A stretch of DNA of 64,000 bases from Peribacillus simplex NBRC 15720 = DSM 1321 (GTDB lineage Bacteria > Bacillota > Bacilli > Bacillales > DSM-1321): the NCBI RefSeq assembly GCF_002243645.1, contig NZ_CP017704.1, forward strand, positions 5,102,001 to 5,166,000, given 5' to 3'. Positions 26,000 to 35,639 of this stretch are shown one piece after another. The notes beneath the pieces are model-generated. The model had not been told where the DNA came from. It saw only the letters and a program-made list of their open reading frames with translations, and made no database searches. Numbering within the stretch: position 1 is the first letter of the stretch; the number at the start of each line of letters is the position of its first letter. The position numbers and the translations under genes were made by a program.

Positions 26000-27241
26000 T
26001 CATCTAGGAATATTAGATGACTGACTTGACAGTGAGTGATCACATTTTTTCCCTTGTAAGTCCTTCCTTTTAAAAGTTGCATAAAGAAAGGCAAGGAATA
26101 TCAGGGTGGAAGAAAATTGGAACGTTGTTTTGACATTGTATGTTTCCGTTATATAGCCTAATAGTAAGACAGAGCCGGCAAATGTAAGATTGATGACCGC
26201 TCCCCAAACGGCATAAATTTTTGCAAGAGTCTTTTCCGAAGCATGGTCTTGGAATAGCTTGGTGTAGATCACTTCCCGGATTTGTTCTGGGAGGCCGTAC
26301 AGGCATGCCAGCAGCAAAGCCAAAGCTGGAATATTGGTAGTTCCAAAGAGCAGGATCAGCAGTGAACTGAGAAATAGCCCGAAAGTGATGAAGAATCCAA
26401 TATATTTTTCTAGTAACTTGGCAAAACGGATGACGAACAAACCACTGAAAATCATGCCGACAAAGTAGCTTGTGTTAATATATCCCCACCACTCTTCACC
26501 CAGTTGCAGGTTCTGTTCTACGTATATATAGATAACGGCAGCCACCCACACGCTTGAAGCTAAAGTAGTTATAAAATCAATGGAAATGAGGGTACGGATA
26601 GTTGGGATTTGGCGAATAGTAACCCATCCGGATTTAATCGAACCCCAGTTTGACGGAGCAACAGAGCCCGTCGTTTGTTCTGAGACTTGGATTCTCACTG
26701 TATAGATCGTTGAAACGGCAAAAAGCATGACCGTAAGCCAAATAATGAAACTGCTGTTGGTACTTATCAATAAGACGGAACCTAGTGGCCATCCTGCTAC
26801 AAAGATGGTCTGGGTGATCACATTCAAGAAACCATTCGCTTTCATCCGTTCTTCTATTGGAACTAATTGAGGAACCAAAGCTGCGCTGACCGGTGCAGCG
26901 ACTCCATCCAATAATGAAATCAAGGCTATGAAGAAAATGACAGCAACAGAAAAACCATGATTGAAACTTGTTATATAGATTCCTAGGCAAACGAGTAAGA
27001 TAGTTTTCCACCATTGAGATTGCACTAGGATTCTTTTTAACGGAAACCTGTCGATGACAAGGGGGGCAAGTAAACTGCTGATAAACCGAAAAATCGTTGT
27101 AGTGAACGGAAGTAAGCTCAAATAAAAGGCAGATCCCGTCAATGTATATAATAGTGAAATCAACCCGACTACATAAAATATATCCCCTAGATTTGCAAAC
27201 GCCTGACCGATCCAAAGGCATCGAAACGATGTGTTTTTCAT
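26000..27241 (-). CDS. Major facilitator superfamily transporter
   Basis: The hydrophobic protein of about 413 residues has roughly 12 transmembrane segments in two halves. The first helix contains FRCLWIGQAFANLGDIFYVV, typical of macrolide-efflux-like MFS proteins, and RFPLKRILVQSQWWK fits the loop between helices 2 and 3. The frame opens at ATG 27250, but AAAGG abuts that codon. ATG 27241 (MKNTSFRCL) has proper spacing. The substrate is unknown; drug efflux is a guess. No operon partner. Confidence 0.85.
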   Translation of the reverse strand: MKNTSFRCLWIGQAFANLGDIFYVVGLISLLYTLTGSAFYLSLLPFTTTIFRFISSLLAPLVIDRFPLKRILVQSQWWKTILLVCLGIYITSFNHGFSVAVIFFIALISLLDGVAAPVSAALVPQLVPIEERMKANGFLNVITQTIFVAGWPLGSVLLISTNSSFIIWLTVMLFAVSTIYTVRIQVSEQTTGSVAPSNWGSIKSGWVTIRQIPTIRTLISIDFITTLASSVWVAAVIYIYVEQNLQLGEEWWGYINTSYFVGMIFSGLFVIRFAKLLEKYIGFFITFGLFLSSLLILLFGTTNIPALALLLACLYGLPEQIREVIYTKLFQDHASEKTLAKIYAVWGAVINLTFAGSVLLLGYITETYNVKTTFQFSSTLIFLAFLYATFKRKDLQGKKCDHSLSSQSSNIPR

Positions 27242-27457
27242 GAATACCATCCTTTTAGAAAAAATAAAGTTAATGAATATTTAGAATGGTTATTTTTTTA
27301 CACTGGATTCACTCCTTAATTTAATAGATAGCATGAGCCGGGTTGGGCTGTTTTATCATTTCCTGCCAGAAGGCAGCCTTTTCAACGTGTGAAGGGGGAG
27401 ACCTCAATGGTAAGGGGAGATGAATGGCGGTTGGCCTAAGCCAAAGTAATCTTTTGA

Positions 27458-27471
27458 CAAACATACGTTCC
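27458..27471. promoter_or_regulatory. LexA-box-like site ahead of tnpB
   Basis: CAAACATACGTTCC agrees with the B. subtilis SOS box (CGAAC-RNRY-GTTYG) at 12 of 14 positions and overlaps a TTGACA hexamer (27454-27459). It lies about 33 bp before the tnpB ATG. Confidence 0.35.
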
Positions 27472-27503
27472 TTGGTTGATACTACCTATAAGGGGGGAGA
27501 CCA

Positions 27504-28709
27504 ATGGTTGTAAACAAGGCTTATAAATTTCGAATCTACCCAACTAAAGAACAACTCGTTCTCATCAACAAAACGATCGGCTGCTCTCGTTTTGTCTATA
27601 ACTTCTTTTTAGGCAAACAAAATGAGAAAGATGCCTACTGGAATATCTGTGAAGAAATGAAGCAGAACAGCCAATTACCCTCTAATGAATGGAAAGGTTC
27701 GTTTCTGAATAAATACGCAACAATCAAAGAAATTCCAGCTTTAAAGAAAGAATATTCTTTCCTGAAAGAAGTAGACAGTATTGCCTTACAGAAATCGGTG
27801 GAAAATTTAGCAGATTCCTATAGTCGATATTATAAAAAGCAAAACAAGTCTCCACGCTTCAAATCAAAAAAGAATCCGGTCCAGTCCTACACGACTAAAC
27901 ATACGAATGGAAATATAGGAATAATTGGAAATCGAATAAAATTGCCCAAACTCGGTTTAGTTCGTTTTGCTAAAAGCCGCGAAGTCGAAGGGCGAATCAT
28001 CAATGCCACAATCAGGCGGAACCCTTCGGGTAAATATTTCATTTCCGTTTTAGCGGAAACCAATGTACCAGTACTTCCTTCAACGAATCGTTCGTGCGGT
28101 GTAGATCTTGGTTTGAAGAACTTTGCGATTCTTTCAGATGGTACGGTCTATCAAAACCCAAAATTCTTCCGGACGGTCGAAAAAAAATTGGCCAAAGCAC
28201 AACGGATTCTTTCAAGGCGACAAGAAATAGCCTTGAATCAAAATAAACCATTGGCTGAAGCCAAAAACTATCAAAAACAAAAACGAAAAGTGGCCCTTCT
28301 ACACGAAAAAATTTCAAATTCCCGAATGGATTACTTACATAAAGTCTCAACCGAAATCATCAAAAACCACGATGTTATTGGAATGGAAGACTTGCAAGTG
28401 TCCAATATGATGAAAGATCACAAACTAGCTAAAGCGATTAGTGAAGTATCTTGGTACCAATTCAAAACAATGTTGGAATACAAAGCAAAATGGTATGGTA
28501 AACAAATCGTGACCGTATCTAAAACGTTTGCTTCTAGCCAATTGTGTTCTGGCTGTGGGTATCAAAATAAAGACGTTAAACATCTGAATCTTCGTGAATG
28601 GGATTGTCCTTCTTGTTCTTCACACCACGATCGAGATATTAACGCAGGACTCAATCTAATGAACGAAGCCATAAGGCTTCTAACCGTAGGAACTACGGGG
28701 ATAGCCTAA
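27504..28709 (+). CDS. tnpB: TnpB RNA-guided endonuclease
   Basis: TnpB proteins are RNA-guided DNA nucleases ancestral to Cas12, encoded by IS200/IS605-type elements. The 401-residue protein is complete. It has the N-terminal [11 protein letters not shown] wedge region, and all three RuvC acids are visible: Asp in GVDLGLKNF (about 200), Glu in GMEDLQ (about 294) and Asp in HDRDINAG (about 376). The zinc ribbon CSGCG...CPSC lies near residues 349-372. The ATG follows GGGGGGAGA. All catalytic residues are intact, so it is likely active. Confidence 0.95.
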   Translation: MVVNKAYKFRIYPTKEQLVLINKTIGCSRFVYNFFLGKQNEKDAYWNICEEMKQNSQLPSNEWKGSFLNKYATIKEIPALKKEYSFLKEVDSIALQKSVENLADSYSRYYKKQNKSPRFKSKKNPVQSYTTKHTNGNIGIIGNRIKLPKLGLVRFAKSREVEGRIINATIRRNPSGKYFISVLAETNVPVLPSTNRSCGVDLGLKNFAILSDGTVYQNPKFFRTVEKKLAKAQRILSRRQEIALNQNKPLAEAKNYQKQKRKVALLHEKISNSRMDYLHKVSTEIIKNHDVIGMEDLQVSNMMKDHKLAKAISEVSWYQFKTMLEYKAKWYGKQIVTVSKTFASSQLCSGCGYQNKDVKHLNLREWDCPSCSSHHDRDINAGLNLMNEAIRLLTVGTTGIA

Positions 28710-28793
28710 TTAAAAATTGGCCGATAGGCTAATGTTCTTAGGAATCCCCCACTTCAATCAGACTGTAAAGTCGATAAGTGGTGGGTAGTTCAA
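28640..28793 (+). ncRNA. Predicted omega RNA (reRNA) scaffold at the tnpB right end
   Basis: In this family the guide RNA is transcribed from the 3' end of tnpB through the right end, and its guide is the flanking DNA. Here this includes the hairpin at 28746-28785, with the guide starting after AGTTCAA at 28793. The 5' boundary is approximate. Confidence 0.4.
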
Positions 28794-28898
28794 ATAGATG
28801 ATTTTACCATAATATGATCAAGGGGGTTCTGAAATGCTTGCTGAATATTGAATATGGAATTATACTCCTTAATATATGTAAAAAAGGAGAAAAATTTG

Positions 28899-30614
28899 AT
28901 GATTCGACGTTTTGCTTCATATTACCTGCCGCATAAGCGGTTATTCATTATTGATTTCTTCAGTGCAGTGGTCGTGGCTGTACTTGAACTTGCATTTCCG
29001 CTAGCTGTTCAGTGGTTTATAGATACACTGCTGCCTGGCGACGATTGGTCTGCAATTGTTTCGGTAAGTGTCGGTTTGCTCCTCCTTTATATCATTAGTA
29101 CCTTTTTACAATTCATCGTAGGGTATTGGGGTCACAAATTGGGTATTAATATCGAGACTGATATGCGTGAGGAATTATTTGAGCATGTGCAAAAACAATC
29201 TTTTCGTTTTTTTGATAACACGAAAACTGGCCATATCATGAGCCGCATAACCAATGATCTGTTCGATATTGGTGAACTTGCTCACCATGGTCCCGAAGAT
29301 TTATTCATTGCCTTCATGACTTTTATAGGTGCATTTTGGATTATGTTGACAATCAATGTGAAACTGGCACTCATATCGGTTTGCATTTTACCGTTCCTCG
29401 TTTTATTAATTGTCATAAGTAATTTAAAGATGAATAAAGCTTGGAAGAAAATGTATACGGAAGTTGCGGATGTAAATGCCCGTGTGGAAGATAGCGTCTC
29501 AGGAGTGAGGGTTGTCCAATCCTTTACTAATGAAACATATGAAATGAAAAGATTTTCTATTAATAATCGCAGATTCCGTAAAGCGAAACTTCTTGGATAT
29601 AAGGTAATGTCCTTTAGCTTATCAGGCATTTACATGATGACGAGGTTTATGACCCTTGCCGTGTTGGTGATGGGAGCTTGGCTAACTTTTCATGGGCAGC
29701 TCTCTTATGGTGAACTGGTTGCATTCGTCTTATACGTTAACGTATTATTTAAGCCAATCGACAAAATCAGTGCGTTGATGGAACTCTATCCAAAAGGGAT
29801 GGCCGGCTTTAAGCGTTTTACGGAACTTCTGGATGTTGAGCCTGATGTCGTGGATAAAAAGGATGCAATAGCGGTAAGCACCCTTTTAGGTGATATTTCC
29901 TTTAAAGACGTATCTTTTAACTATGAAGACAAAAAGTCCGTTTTAAGAGGTATTGATCTTACTATTAATGCGGGTGAAACCATCGCTTTTGTCGGGCCTT
30001 CAGGAGCAGGGAAAACGACCATATGTTCATTGATCCCACGTTTTTATGATGTTAATGCCGGTTCCATTTCCATTGATGGAATAGATATTCGTGAGATGAC
30101 GAAAAAGTCATTGCGTTCACAAATTGGCATTGTCCAGCAAGACGTGTTTCTTTTTACAGGAACAGTAAAAGAGAACATTGCGTACGGAATGCTTGACGCA
30201 TCGGATGAACAAATTCTGGAAGCCGCAAGGAAAGCTCATTTAGAGACTTTCATTGAAGGACTTCCAGAAGGCTATGAGACTCAAATAGGTGAACGTGGCT
30301 TGAAATTATCCGGAGGACAAAAACAAAGAATTGCAATAGCAAGGATGTTTTTGAAAAATCCGCCAATATTAATTCTCGATGAGGCAACCTCTGCACTCGA
30401 TACCGAGACGGAAAGAATAATTCAGCAGGCTCTCACTGAATTAGCTGAAAATAGAACTACGTTAATCATCGCACACCGATTGGCAACCATTCGAAACGCT
30501 GACAAGATCGTAGTTGTTACGGAAGAAGGAATTGCTGAAGAGGGAGGTCACGATGACTTACTTAAGCAGGGGGGCATTTTTGCCAATCTGCATCAATTAC
30601 AATTCCAAAAATGA
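28899..30614 (+). CDS. ABC exporter, fused permease and ATPase
   Basis: The open frame begins at 28848, but ATG 28899 follows AAGGAG at nine bases and gives 571 residues. The N-terminal half has six transmembrane helices with the exporter signature FFDNTKTGHIMSRITNDL. The nucleotide-binding half has Walker A GPSGAGKTT near 366, the ABC signature LSGGQKQR near 470, Walker B ILILDEATSALD near 490, and an H-loop (IIAHRLAT). Half-transporters of this type dimerise to export drugs or lipids. It resembles B. subtilis YwjA-like proteins. The substrate is unknown. Confidence 0.93.
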   Translation: MIRRFASYYLPHKRLFIIDFFSAVVVAVLELAFPLAVQWFIDTLLPGDDWSAIVSVSVGLLLLYIISTFLQFIVGYWGHKLGINIETDMREELFEHVQKQSFRFFDNTKTGHIMSRITNDLFDIGELAHHGPEDLFIAFMTFIGAFWIMLTINVKLALISVCILPFLVLLIVISNLKMNKAWKKMYTEVADVNARVEDSVSGVRVVQSFTNETYEMKRFSINNRRFRKAKLLGYKVMSFSLSGIYMMTRFMTLAVLVMGAWLTFHGQLSYGELVAFVLYVNVLFKPIDKISALMELYPKGMAGFKRFTELLDVEPDVVDKKDAIAVSTLLGDISFKDVSFNYEDKKSVLRGIDLTINAGETIAFVGPSGAGKTTICSLIPRFYDVNAGSISIDGIDIREMTKKSLRSQIGIVQQDVFLFTGTVKENIAYGMLDASDEQILEAARKAHLETFIEGLPEGYETQIGERGLKLSGGQKQRIAIARMFLKNPPILILDEATSALDTETERIIQQALTELAENRTTLIIAHRLATIRNADKIVVVTEEGIAEEGGHDDLLKQGGIFANLHQLQFQK

Positions 30615-30622
30615 TGTTGATC

Positions 30623-30663
30623 AAAAGCTACATGTCCTTTCATTGAGGATATGTAGCTTTTAT
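30623..30663 (+). terminator. Terminator of the ABC exporter gene
   Basis: AAAAGCTACAT/ATGTAGCTTTT lies eight bases after the stop. Confidence 0.85.
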
Positions 30664-31343
30664 TAATAGGGCGGTGACTTATAACTTAATACTTTACCAA
30701 TGCTTCAATTACATTCGTCTTTACTGTCATACCATTGCATTTTATACAATTGAACTACGATTCCATATTGGGGTTTATATTAATGAAGTCACTCCTGCTT
30801 CTTTAGTAAGTTCTACGAGGAATAAAAGGGGTGCATCAAGGTCAGCTAACGGATCAAGCCAAAGCGGGTTCTTAAGTAGCTTCGGCACCTGGCAAGCCCT
30901 ATATTGGCGAGTCGGGACAGTCAGCACTTAACCTGCCAGTTGGTCTAGCAGGCTTGTCAACTGGATTGAACCGCTTATTGATTGGACCATACCGAACTGA
31001 ATGTCAGTGGAAGTAGGCATCTAGTGTACTAACAAACCGAATCACGGGTAATCTAGGTTAGAGAAAATATAATATTAAACAGATGTTTAGCAGAAAGGAC
31101 TTGGAGATGATCCAGGTCTTTTTTGAATTTGGATGTAATTAAGTGAAGACGGATATGACTTCTTATAGATTCGTTTATTAACTTTATTTGAAATAGCAGA
31201 TTCTTCATTGAGGATTAAATAAACTCATGCTACTAATCCGAATATGCATCGGAACCGATTCTTCAAGTTATCCATAAAATAATAAAAGATGTTTTAGTTG
31301 TTTGTAATATTTTTCAAAAAATATGGAGAGGGTTTGAAGAAGG
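30664..31343. other. Intergenic region with a GC-rich block and a terminator
   Basis: Positions about 30,790-31,050 are clearly richer in G and C than the neighbours and are open in several frames on both strands. One reverse-strand frame ending at TAA 30775 reads KLLKNPLWLDPLADLDAP; one plus frame reads APGKPYIGESGQSALNLP. None has a complete gene, so this may be a decayed gene. A terminator-like hairpin, GACTTGGA/TCCAGGTC plus six T residues, lies at 31099-31125. Confidence 0.4.
31254..31281 (+). promoter_or_regulatory. Possible sigma-K-type promoter ahead of manA
   Basis: AC (31254) followed after 17 bp by CATAAAATA (31273) fits the sporulation sigma-K form AC-N16/17-CATANNNTA, 63 bp before the manA start. 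The motif is short and AT-rich, so chance is possible. Confidence 0.3.
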
Positions 31344-32291
31344 TTGAAGCACCCAATATTTTTACAACCGGTTTTCAAAGAAAAAATATGGGGAGGCACT
31401 GCGTTACGAAACAAATTCCATTATAACATTCCTTCACAAAATACTGGTGAATGCTGGGCCATTTCTGCCCATCCAAATGGGCAAAGTGTTGTAAGTGCAG
31501 GTGAGTTTAAAGGCCTTTCCCTAGGAGAGCTTTGGGAAAAATACCCTGGGATTTTTGGTGGAATGAAACAGGGGGATTTTCCACTTTTAACAAAAATTTT
31601 AGATGCGAATAATGATTTATCTATACAAGTCCACCCTAACGATGAAAATGCTAATAACCAGGAAAACGGTACGCAGGGTAAAACAGAATGCTGGTATATA
31701 ATCCACTGCGAAGAAGATTCAGAGATTGTACTTGGGCATTATGCAAATACAAAGGAAGAATTAATAAATATGATTGAAAATAAGCAATGGGACCGTTTGC
31801 TTAAAAGAGTAAAAATTAAACCGGGTGACTTTTTCTATGTTCCAGCTGGTACGATACATTCTCTTGGAAAAGGAATCCTTGTTTTGGAAACACAACAAAG
31901 CTCTGACTCCACTTACCGTGTTTATGATTATGACCGTGTCGACAGTAATGGTAACCTTAGAGAATTACATTTGGATAAAGCTATTGATGTAACGATAATT
32001 CCTCATGAACTAAAAGAATCAGGCTGTATGGTGATAAAAAAAGATGAGGCAACTATTACAAAATTTGTAGATTCAGAGTATTTCTCTGTATATAAATGGG
32101 AAGTGAATGGTTTTTTTTCTTATACACAAAACGAAAGGTTTCAATTAGCAAGTGTAATCGAAGGAAATGGTCAAATTAAAACAGCAGAAGGAACATCTTT
32201 AATCAAAAAAGGAGACCACTTTATTCTGCCGTTCGATTTAGGGGATTTTGAAATTAAGGGTAATTTAGAGCTAATCGTTTCACACCCATAA
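31344..32291 (+). CDS. manA: Mannose-6-phosphate isomerase, class I
   Basis: ManA interconverts fructose-6-phosphate and mannose-6-phosphate, the entry to GDP-mannose. The 315-residue cupin enzyme has the N-terminal QPVFKEKIWGGTALR, the zinc site region LSIQVHPND with GKTECWYII, and FYVPAGTIHSLG. All are standard for short Bacillus ManA/Pmi proteins. The TTG start lies behind GGAGAGGG. It opens the glycan island; the manC and gmd genes lie 5-7 kb downstream. Confidence 0.95.
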   Translation: MKHPIFLQPVFKEKIWGGTALRNKFHYNIPSQNTGECWAISAHPNGQSVVSAGEFKGLSLGELWEKYPGIFGGMKQGDFPLLTKILDANNDLSIQVHPNDENANNQENGTQGKTECWYIIHCEEDSEIVLGHYANTKEELINMIENKQWDRLLKRVKIKPGDFFYVPAGTIHSLGKGILVLETQQSSDSTYRVYDYDRVDSNGNLRELHLDKAIDVTIIPHELKESGCMVIKKDEATITKFVDSEYFSVYKWEVNGFFSYTQNERFQLASVIEGNGQIKTAEGTSLIKKGDHFILPFDLGDFEIKGNLELIVSHP

Positions 32292-32511
32292 GAATGTAGG
32301 GGGGGAATGGTAGTGAATGGTGTGAAAAGCAAAATATAATAATAATACCTAAATATTAATAATAACTTATAAAGTAAACCATTTTTATTCAAAATTTATG
32401 TCAAGTGAGTATGTCAGTCATATAGTAATATGTAATATCTACATGATTGGAAAGAAACTCTTTGATTCGTGTAAAAAATCAGATGCTAATACAATAAAAA
32501 GGTGGTAAAAA

Positions 32512-33252
32512 ATGAAAGGAGTAATACTTGCTGGTGGTACAGGGTCTCGTCTAGAGCCATTGACTAAATTTCTGAATAAGCATCTTTTGCCAGTAGGTCC
32601 TTATCCGATGATTTATTGGTCAATTTTAAAGTTGAAAGAAGCAGGAATAAATGAAATTTTAATTGTAACAAATAAAAACCATCTTAGTTCCTTTATCGAG
32701 TTATTGGGACTTGGGGAAGATCTCCATGTAAACATTCAATTTAAAATACAGGGTAACGAAGGTGGAGGAATAGCAGATGCACTAATATCAGCTAAAAATT
32801 TTATAAATAATGAAAAATTTGTCGTATTACTAGGAGATAATATTTTTGAAGATTCATTATCTCCATTTGTGCAGTCATTTCAAAAACAGAAAAAGGGTGC
32901 GATGTTACTTCTAAAAGAAGTGGAAGATCTTACTCGATACGGTGTACCTCATTTAGACAAAACCAATCAAAAAATTAAGTCCATCATTGAAAAACCGAGC
33001 AATCCTCAGTCTTCATATTGTGTGACTGGAATCTATTTGTTTGATCAAAAGGTTTTTAAATATATAGAAACGATTCATCCTTCACATCGAAATGAGTTGG
33101 AAATAACCGATGTGAATAATCTATATATTCAAGATGATCTACTGCAATATGATATTTTGCAAGGATGGTGGGTTGATGCAGGTACACATGATTCGCTTTA
33201 TCAAGCGAATAAATATGTACACGAAAAAATAAAGAAGGAGGATACGAAGTGA
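32512..33252 (+). CDS. spsI: Glucose-1-phosphate thymidylyltransferase SpsI
   Basis: SpsI/RmlA makes dTDP-glucose, the first step to dTDP-rhamnose-type sugars. The 246-residue protein, short as B. subtilis SpsI is, has the nucleotidyltransferase motif [14 protein letters not shown] at the N-terminus, VVLLGDNIF with the metal-binding Asp, and the IEKPSNP substrate loop. The ATG follows AAGGTGG. Its TGA overlaps the next GTG by four bases (GTGA). The gene order spsIJKL is that of the B. subtilis spore-coat polysaccharide operon. Confidence 0.95.
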   Translation: MKGVILAGGTGSRLEPLTKFLNKHLLPVGPYPMIYWSILKLKEAGINEILIVTNKNHLSSFIELLGLGEDLHVNIQFKIQGNEGGGIADALISAKNFINNEKFVVLLGDNIFEDSLSPFVQSFQKQKKGAMLLLKEVEDLTRYGVPHLDKTNQKIKSIIEKPSNPQSSYCVTGIYLFDQKVFKYIETIHPSHRNELEITDVNNLYIQDDLLQYDILQGWWVDAGTHDSLYQANKYVHEKIKKEDTK

Positions 33253-34208
33253 AACGACACCTCCTCATAACAGGTGGAGCGGGTTTTATTGGATCCAATT
33301 TTATATCCTATTTACTTGAGAATTCTAATTACTATATAACCAATGTGGACTCTTTAACCTATGCCGGTAATCTTGAGAATATCCAATCATTTGTGAAATC
33401 GAATCGCTGTCGTAGTATTCAAGCGGATATTGGTGAAAAAACAGAATTATCCAAGGTATTTGATCAAGATTATTTTGCCATCATTAATTTCGCTGCCGAA
33501 TCCCATGTAGACCGAAGTATCGAGGATGCATTTCCATTTATTCACACAAATATTATTGGGACATATAACCTATTACAAGCGGTTATAACTGGAAAAGCTA
33601 ATAAAATGATTCAAATTTCGACAGATGAAGTATATGGTTCTTTAGAGCCGAATGATTCTCCATTTACTGAAACAACCTCTCTTGCTCCGAACAATCCATA
33701 TTCAGCAAGTAAAGCTAGTGCGGATTTATTAGTAAGATCCTACTTCCAAACCTATCAACTGCCGTTAACGGTTACACGGTGCAGCAATAACTATGGTCCC
33801 ATGCAACATACAGAAAAATTCATTCCTAAAGTCATTACGAGAGCCTTAAATAATATAGAAATCCCTTTATATGGCGACGGATTAAACATTCGTGACTGGA
33901 TATATGTTGAGGATCATTGCCGGGCCATCCATGCTGTTCTGGAAAAGGGATTGGCCGGAGAGGTCTATAATATTGGAGGTTCTGAAGAAAAAACAAATCG
34001 AGAAATAATCGACTATATTTTAGAGAAGTTAAGAAAAGACGAAAAACTAATCAAGCATGTAGCGGACCGAAAAGGGCATGATCGTCGATACTCCATGGAT
34101 TCCTCGAAAATCTCGAGGGAACTAGGTTGGAGGCCAACTATTTCTTTTCATGAAGGGATTCAAAGGACGATACAATGGTATCGCCAAAACGAACAAAAGA
34201 ATGGGTGA
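33249..34208 (+). CDS. spsJ: dTDP-glucose 4,6-dehydratase SpsJ
   Basis: SpsJ/RmlB converts dTDP-glucose to dTDP-4-keto-6-deoxyglucose. The 319-residue extended SDR has [11 protein letters not shown] for NAD binding, the [13 protein letters not shown] segment, [10 protein letters not shown] with the dehydratase Asp-Glu pair, and the YSASKASAD catalytic Tyr-Lys. RCSNNYGP and [10 protein letters not shown] are further RmlB signatures. The GTG start follows AAGGAGGAT. It overlaps spsI and runs into spsK. Confidence 0.96.
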   Translation: MKRHLLITGGAGFIGSNFISYLLENSNYYITNVDSLTYAGNLENIQSFVKSNRCRSIQADIGEKTELSKVFDQDYFAIINFAAESHVDRSIEDAFPFIHTNIIGTYNLLQAVITGKANKMIQISTDEVYGSLEPNDSPFTETTSLAPNNPYSASKASADLLVRSYFQTYQLPLTVTRCSNNYGPMQHTEKFIPKVITRALNNIEIPLYGDGLNIRDWIYVEDHCRAIHAVLEKGLAGEVYNIGGSEEKTNREIIDYILEKLRKDEKLIKHVADRKGHDRRYSMDSSKISRELGWRPTISFHEGIQRTIQWYRQNEQKNG

Positions 34209-34212
34209 GAAT

Positions 34213-35058
34213 TTGGATATTGTCATTACAGGTGCCAATGGCCAGTTAGGAAAAGAACTAGAAAGACGGTTAGGTCAATTTCATACTGTGGTAAGTTTAA
34301 GTAAAAAAGATTTAGACATCTCAGAAAAAGAGGAAGTATATAAAAAAATTACCCAACTTGAGCCGCATATCATTATTCATGCTGCCGCATTTACTGCCGT
34401 GGATCAATGTGAAACGGACCGTAGTAAAGCTTTTGAAGTAAATAGCCTTGGTACGGGCTATGTTTCGATAGCAGCAAATATGGTTGGTGCTCGGGTGTTT
34501 TACATTAGTTCTGATTATGTGTTTGATGGAAATAAGCAATTTCCTTATTTGGAGGAAGATGTTCCAAACCCACAATCTATTTACGGTATAAGCAAATGGA
34601 TTGGGGAACAATTCGTACTTTCAATAAATAATGGGACAGTGATTCGCACTTCCTGGTTATACGGTCATGACGGAAAGAATTTTGTGAAGACTATGTTAGA
34701 ACTGGCGAAAAAAAATAAGGAAATAAGAGTTGTTAATGATCAGGTGGGTTCCCCTACTTATGTTAATGATCTTGCTGAAACAATTAGTCATTTATTCGAT
34801 AAGAAAAACGGCATTTATCATGTAAGTAATGCTGGTTCATGCTCTTGGTATATACTTGCAAAAGCGATTTTTGAGGAAGCTGGTTTCGATCCAAATTTGG
34901 TGAAAATCATAACTACTGAAGAATTTGGTGCTTTAGCCCCGAGACCTCATTTTTCCGTCTTAGAAAATAAAGCATTGCTTCGAGAAAGGGTTCAAATCCC
35001 CCGTCCATGGAATGAAGCATTAAAGGAATTTATTCGAAAAGAGGTCTGTCATGATTGA
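34213..35058 (+). CDS. spsK: dTDP-4-dehydrorhamnose reductase SpsK
   Basis: SpsK/RmlD performs the final NADPH-dependent reduction to dTDP-rhamnose. The open frame begins at 34150. Likely starts are ATG 34201 and TTG 34213; the latter is better spaced from GGTGA and begins DIVITGANGQLGKELE. The roughly 281-residue reductase has HAAAFTAVDQCE, SSDYVFDG and YGISKWIGE with the catalytic Tyr-Lys, plus GSPTYVNDLA. It overlaps spsL by eight bases. Confidence 0.94.
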   Translation: MDIVITGANGQLGKELERRLGQFHTVVSLSKKDLDISEKEEVYKKITQLEPHIIIHAAAFTAVDQCETDRSKAFEVNSLGTGYVSIAANMVGARVFYISSDYVFDGNKQFPYLEEDVPNPQSIYGISKWIGEQFVLSINNGTVIRTSWLYGHDGKNFVKTMLELAKKNKEIRVVNDQVGSPTYVNDLAETISHLFDKKNGIYHVSNAGSCSWYILAKAIFEEAGFDPNLVKIITTEEFGALAPRPHFSVLENKALLRERVQIPRPWNEALKEFIRKEVCHD

Positions 35059-35509
35059 AGGTGTAAAGGTTAAGAAACTTGTAAAACATTGTGATGACCG
35101 TGGCTTTTTTACAGAACTTGTCCGTGATGATGAACCTGAATTGTTGTCGAGGTTCGGTCAGGCTTCTTGTTCGATGAGTTATCCAGGAGTCATTAAAGCT
35201 TTTCATTATCATGAGAAACAGGATGATCTATGGTTTTTTCCTTCAGGAAATGCCCAAGTCGTTCTTTTTGATTTGAGGGAAGGTTCTTCAACAAAGGGAG
35301 AAACTGATGTGTATTATATGGGTGAAGAAAATCCAATTATGCTACTGATACCAAAAGGCGTTGCACATGGGTATCGTGTTCTCGGGCAAAAACCTGCTAC
35401 GATACTTTACTTCACAACTGAGTCATATAATCCGATAAATCCTGATGAGAAACGGATTAATTGGGATGATTCGGAAATAGGTTTTTCATGGGAGACAGAA
35501 AACAAATAA
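35051..35509 (+). CDS. spsL: dTDP-4-dehydrorhamnose 3,5-epimerase-like SpsL
   Basis: SpsL is a short RmlC-like cupin of 152 residues, the same length as the B. subtilis protein. It has DDRGFFTELVRDDEP, VIKAFHYHEKQDDLWFF (catalytic His region), and LLIPKGVAHGYRVLG. It should epimerise dTDP-4-keto-6-deoxyglucose before SpsK acts. The ATG overlaps the spsK end, so the four sps genes form one tightly coupled operon. Confidence 0.93.
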   Translation: MIEGVKVKKLVKHCDDRGFFTELVRDDEPELLSRFGQASCSMSYPGVIKAFHYHEKQDDLWFFPSGNAQVVLFDLREGSSTKGETDVYYMGEENPIMLLIPKGVAHGYRVLGQKPATILYFTTESYNPINPDEKRINWDDSEIGFSWETENK

Positions 35510-35639
35510 TGAGGTCTTTTCAGAAAGAAATTAAAATATATTTGGGGCAGGTTCTATTGTAGCTATTTAGTGGAATCTGGTCTTTTTCTTTGTCAGTGAC
35601 ATAAAAATAAAGAGTAGTTATCTCTAAGATAGCTGTATC

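Larger units (their letters stand above)
27350..28793 (+). mobile_element. Orphan tnpB insertion element (IS200/IS605 superfamily, IS1341-like)
   Basis: The tnpB gene is followed by a right end that folds (CCCCCACTT...AAGTGGTGGG) and finishes with AGTTCAA at about 28787-28793, a familiar right terminus of this superfamily. A small perfect hairpin, CTGCC-AGAA-GGCAG at 27363-27376, is a candidate left-end structure, but the left boundary is not certain. No tnpA transposase is present, so movement would need one in trans. Confidence 0.7.

Noticed and set aside
26634..27221. A 195-codon reverse-strand frame inside the MFS gene
   Set aside because: It overlaps the MFS transporter in another frame and lacks transporter or other domain features.
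32419..32427. CATATAGTA upstream of spsI as a sigma-K -10
   Set aside because: No AC pair lies at the right distance upstream, and the motif is common in AT-rich DNA.
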